A stretch of 64,000 nucleotides of DNA, taken from NCBI GenBank assembly GCA_037954235.1, contig JBBMOA010000004.1, positions 2,400,501 to 2,464,500 on the forward strand, in the 5' to 3' direction. Shown in pieces: positions 60,170-64,000 of this stretch (positions within the stretch are counted from its first letter, which is position 1; each line of letters begins with the position of its first letter). Both the position numbers and the translations under genes were made by a program. The notes beneath the pieces were generated by a model. It was not told the origin of the DNA and searched no databases. It saw nothing but the letters and a program-made list of their open reading frames with translations. This DNA is from Aulostomus chinensis (taxonomy: Eukaryota; Chordata; Actinopteri; Syngnathiformes; Aulostomidae).

Positions 60170-62787
60170 TAGGTTCCTACACCCATATTCTGCCCCTCCG
60201 CCAAGTTTAATAAGAATAGAGGCGATAGAAGATGTCCACATTGAAGAGGATAAAATCTATACAACTAAATTCCTACTTTTAGTTTGGCTCTGTTTAACTG
60301 CGCTTGAGTTAAAACAAGGGGTAAAGATATAAACATGGAATGGACAAAATATTTGGCACCATAATTACAGCATACAAAAAAAAAATCAGGTAAATACTAT
60401 GAATCAACACCTCAGATTCACTTGGTGAGCAACTTTAGAATGTGGACTCCATCTTAGGACACCATGTCTTATTTCAATGATTAAATTTAACTTGCCAACA
60501 TGCTGCAAACCTTCAGCGTTGTTCCTGAGGCCTTGTGACTTCTCTTGTATTCCTCAATACAAGAACATTTTTTCTGCTCAGTTAGAACTCAGACACAAGG
60601 AGATCGTGATAGTGGTATATTGGTTACACTGGGATTTGTCATCAAAGAAGAGGAATATCCAGTAGCTGATGCTTAGGTGTAGAAATTCAGAAATACATGG
60701 CTATTAGATTGATTTTGAAATCATGTTAATGTGTTGTGTGATCTGTTCTTTTTCAGTTTTAATGAGGTTTAGTATAGTTGGTTTAGAGAAGATTCATCAA
60801 TAAAGATGGAACTGAAAACAGGCTTCTGTGCTTGCTGAAATGTGGCGTTGCAACCAGTTGAAGAGCAATAAAGTCAGAGAAGACTACATGTATAGATGTT
60901 TACTCGTTTCTTTTTTTTTTTTGTTCTAAAGAACTAGCATGTTTGTCGCTATGTTTGCGAACTGCTTGGAGCCTCAACACTTAACAGACGCTCAAATCTT
61001 CTGATAAAAGATGTGGTTGCAATGGAACCGCAAGTGGACAGTGAGTCTAAATAAAAGTGTTCTTGACCACTCGTGATCTGTTCACTCAAACCACATTCCA
61101 AGGCAGTTTGGGATGCATTTGACTACCTATCTTTCATAGCATAAGCAATAATGCATCCTACTGTGTCCGCGTTATGGATGTAACACTGCAAAATCAAGTA
61201 TTTGAAGCCAGCATACCATAAAGCCAGAGACTGTAATAGTGAGTCTGGAGGGGACTGGATAACCTGCCCATTTTATGATGAGTTGGTGATGGGCATTGAG
61301 TGTGTGTGAGTTAAAAAGTATAGCAGAGGTGACATCGTAACAAAATCAGATCTTAAGTGGTTGGATTTAGAAACACAAGACAGACAGGTGTAGCCTAAAC
61401 GCTGATGTAGCACTTCTGATCTGAATGTCAAAAACCCCATTTTAAAACAAAGCATTTAAAGAAAAGTCTGCTTATTTTGATGTCGGGATGTATGAGACAC
61501 TGATGCCTGTTCCGTGTCCAAACTGCTGAAGATGAGTCAGCTTGTCATCTGTATGCAGAATCAGCGTGATCCAGAAGCAGGAAGCACAGGAAGGTCGCTG
61601 CTGAGGTATGAGTTCCAGCACAAGCACGTCCACCCATCTACAGTATAGATGTCCCGTTACCTGCCCGCTACTTTTAAAAGTATTTTTGGCGCTCTGTGTT
61701 CCTGTCAGACAGCTGTTGTCCTTAGGGACAACATTCCTCAACTGCACCACATCCATATTCGTACTCACGGACGCCGTAAGACAATCAGCGCAATACAGCG
61801 CGCAGCGGATACAGTTGAAGCTCTGCCCTCTAAGAAGCTCAAATCTTCTCGATAGCCGGTGGGTCGAGTGAATAACAAAACCAGGCCCACATTCCCAAAA
61901 CAATCAAGAACAAAAATCTGCAATTCACCATCTTGTTTTGAAAAGAAAAACTACAAAATCTGTGCTACAGGTATCTTTGAGCCTTTTAAACTGTTGCTGT
62001 AAATTGAGCGTTAATCCTCTCCCCAACAGTAACAATTGGTAAATGTAGTTTTGATTAGCTCAACTCCTGTCGAACCCTGAATAATCTCTCTGTGAAATAA
62101 AATGTTGCAAATGTTTTTTTTTGTTTTGTTTTTTTTAATTGGTACCAGGAAATGAAAGAAAGAAAAAAGAGCTGTGGTATTTACTATTTGAAGTCATCAT
62201 ATTGGGCAGTATGAGCTTATTGTGTCAATGCATTGTTGTGTCTTCCACAATTTACGTCAAAGATTACAGAGGCTGTTTTCAGTCATTGTTCATTACGGGC
62301 TGAAAAATGTGATAGTAGAAACTGAATTTGTAAGACTGGATAATTGCATTTAAAAAAAAAGAGAGACACATTTTAATCCTATAATCTTGATTATTTGGAG
62401 ACCAAGAACTCCTTTGCCTGTTGCACCTGATTTTGTGCCCAGATAAGTCATTAACTGACTTGAATGAGTTGGACACACCCCACACACACTCACACCATGT
62501 GCGAGAGTTAGACACTGCTGATCATTTGAATGATGCCAAATGTCTGTAAATCCTCAAATTAAACCCAAATATCGAGGCTTGTAAAATAAATAGACATGAA
62601 GGATAGAACAGTTTTTTTTTTTTCATATTTCTAATTTCAAAAATGGAAAATAAGAATAATCTGAAGATGTTAGAAGCCTTAAAACTACATTTTAAAGATT
62701 CATCTTACAAAAAATGAACAGTTTTTTTTTCATGCTTCTTAACCTTCTACCAGCAGCGAAGTTAGTTGTTCACAAGTGCAGTTGACA

Positions 62788-62791
<4 letters not shown>

Positions 62792-62825
<34 letters not shown>
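62792..62825 (+). repeat. (GT)n microsatellite
   Basis: About 17 GT units. Confidence 0.95.
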
Positions 62826-62827
<2 letters not shown>

Positions 62828-64000
62828 CCCTGCCTGTAGCTAGTTCCTGACCTGCCCCGATTTCTTTCGAGTCTCTGTTTACCTCCCTGTTTCTACTTTT
62901 CCAGGAACGTAAAGAGACATTTTCGGAAAGATAATTTAGCAAAGAAAAAAAAGGAAAAACAAAAAAAGTAAGGCTGATAAGAACATACTTCCCTTATAAA
63001 GTTTCAGCTGTTGGCTGCCACTTTAAATTTGATCTTTAAATCAGAATATCTCTACCCGAGTCACATTACTGAAATGTCAATCAACTACAAGGGCAACTAC
63101 TGTAAAAAAAATTTTAAGTAAGCTATTTTTTACAAAAACTACAGAGTGGACTGTTGATGAACAAGTTTTAACAGACAAAGGTGAAAGTAAATCTCTGAAG
63201 AATAAGCATGATGAGGATAAAGTAGCATTTAATTTTTTTTGTTTGTCAACAGCTTATTAACTGCAGGTTTCTGAGCATAATTCCTAATTTCCATTATTTC
63301 CTCCATCTTGTCCGTCTCAATTTAGTTTCTTCAGTCCATAAGCTAACTCTTGCACGGCTGTGGTCAGCAGTCAGTGTTTTTATGTATGTATTTTTGTTGT
63401 TGTTGTTGTTTTCAGGAAAAGAAAATTGCTGCTTGAGCTATGTTTACAATTAAATACAGTAAAATGGCATGCAATAAATTACAACCACAGCTAGCACCCC
63501 GAAAATTAAAAGTACTCAGCAAACACTAATCCAATCAAGTTAACATGCGACAAAGCTAGTAGCATGCTAACATATTTGATGGAGCTGAGCTACCATAAAA
63601 ACGTTAGCTTGGTTGCTAGTATGGTAGTAGTAGTATCAATAGTCTAGTCTAGTCTATGTCCCCAATTTCATGATTGGCACTAGCATATACTATGCCAGCA
63701 GCAGCATTGTTTCGCTGCATGGCCGATGTGGGCAAGAGTACTAGTAAATGTTACGTTTAAAATTTCAACAACAAACAGGAAACACAAGGAATTAAACATG
63801 GTCAAAAAAAATCCAGTTGTGGAAATTAACAGTGTCGTCCATGTTCAGAGTCACATGTTAGCCAATATGAGTGGATTAAGAAACTGAAAAAGTTTTTTAG
63901 GAAGTGTCACACCTTTGGAGAGAGGAGAGAGGGAAGAGGGAGGGAGGATAAGCAGCTATGAGAGAGAGAGTTCATATTGCTGTATGTCTGTGGCCTCGGG

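Larger units (their letters stand above)
58230..64000 (+). other. 3'UTR and downstream flank
   Basis: After the ano2 stop there are two polyadenylation signals, a transposon fragment (59885-60169), a (GT)n array (62792-62825) and a GA-rich end (63915-63970). Open frames overlap on both strands at 61472-61903 but none has a domain I know. The single-exon NTF3 gene that follows ANO2 in mammals is not seen. Confidence 0.6.

Overview
The window is vertebrate, almost certainly teleost fish, nuclear DNA. It carries one large intron-rich gene on the + strand in a background of fish-type tRNA-derived SINEs, Tc1/mariner and hAT remnants, non-LTR retrotransposon pieces and many (CA)n/(GT)n, (CT)n, (AT)n and (AAT)n microsatellites. 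I see no bacterial-style gene arrangement, operon, CRISPR array, rRNA or tRNA gene.

The gene is a TMEM16/anoctamin calcium-activated chloride channel, best matched to ANO2. I can place 23 coding exons from 8316 to the stop at 58227-58229. They all have GT..AG borders, their phases join without conflict, and together they give 2664 nt, or 887 codons plus stop. The exons cover the C-terminal part of the cytosolic dimerisation domain, all ten membrane segments, the six calcium-ligand positions and a C-terminus ending in HTAV, a PDZ-ligand form like the HTNV end of mammalian ANO2. The first roughly 150-190 residues and the start codon are not recognisable here and probably lie upstream of the window.

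Layout: 1-8315 is most likely an upstream intron with SINE copies and microsatellites. 8316-17409 holds exons 1-7 (cytosolic N-terminal domain). 18015-20310 holds exons 8-10 (TM1, the Cys-rich first extracellular loop, TM2). 21794-28326 holds exons 11-13 (first intracellular loop and TM3 start), including two adjacent in-frame exons that could be cassettes. 28552-32958 holds exons 14-18 (TM3-TM7). 39392-44875 holds exons 19-21 (TM7-TM9 and a glycosylated loop). 56226-58229 holds exons 22-23 (TM10 and tail). 58230-64000 is 3'UTR and flank, with no second gene that I can recognise.

The most interesting details are not a new system but local structures. A TG repeat directly forms the 3' splice region of exon 10, and a CA repeat begins 8 nt after the exon 18 donor. 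A three-layer transposon nest lies at 51601-53094, and its LINE 5' end carries a perfect 19-bp fold-back. Two SINE families occur, including a head/tail chimera bounded by its own target-site duplication and a 45-bp tail-only insertion with an 11-bp duplication. A TIR family is present in four copies, and a dead Tc1 element keeps an IR/DR-type end. All family assignments come from reading the translated sequence and recalled family features; no database search was run.
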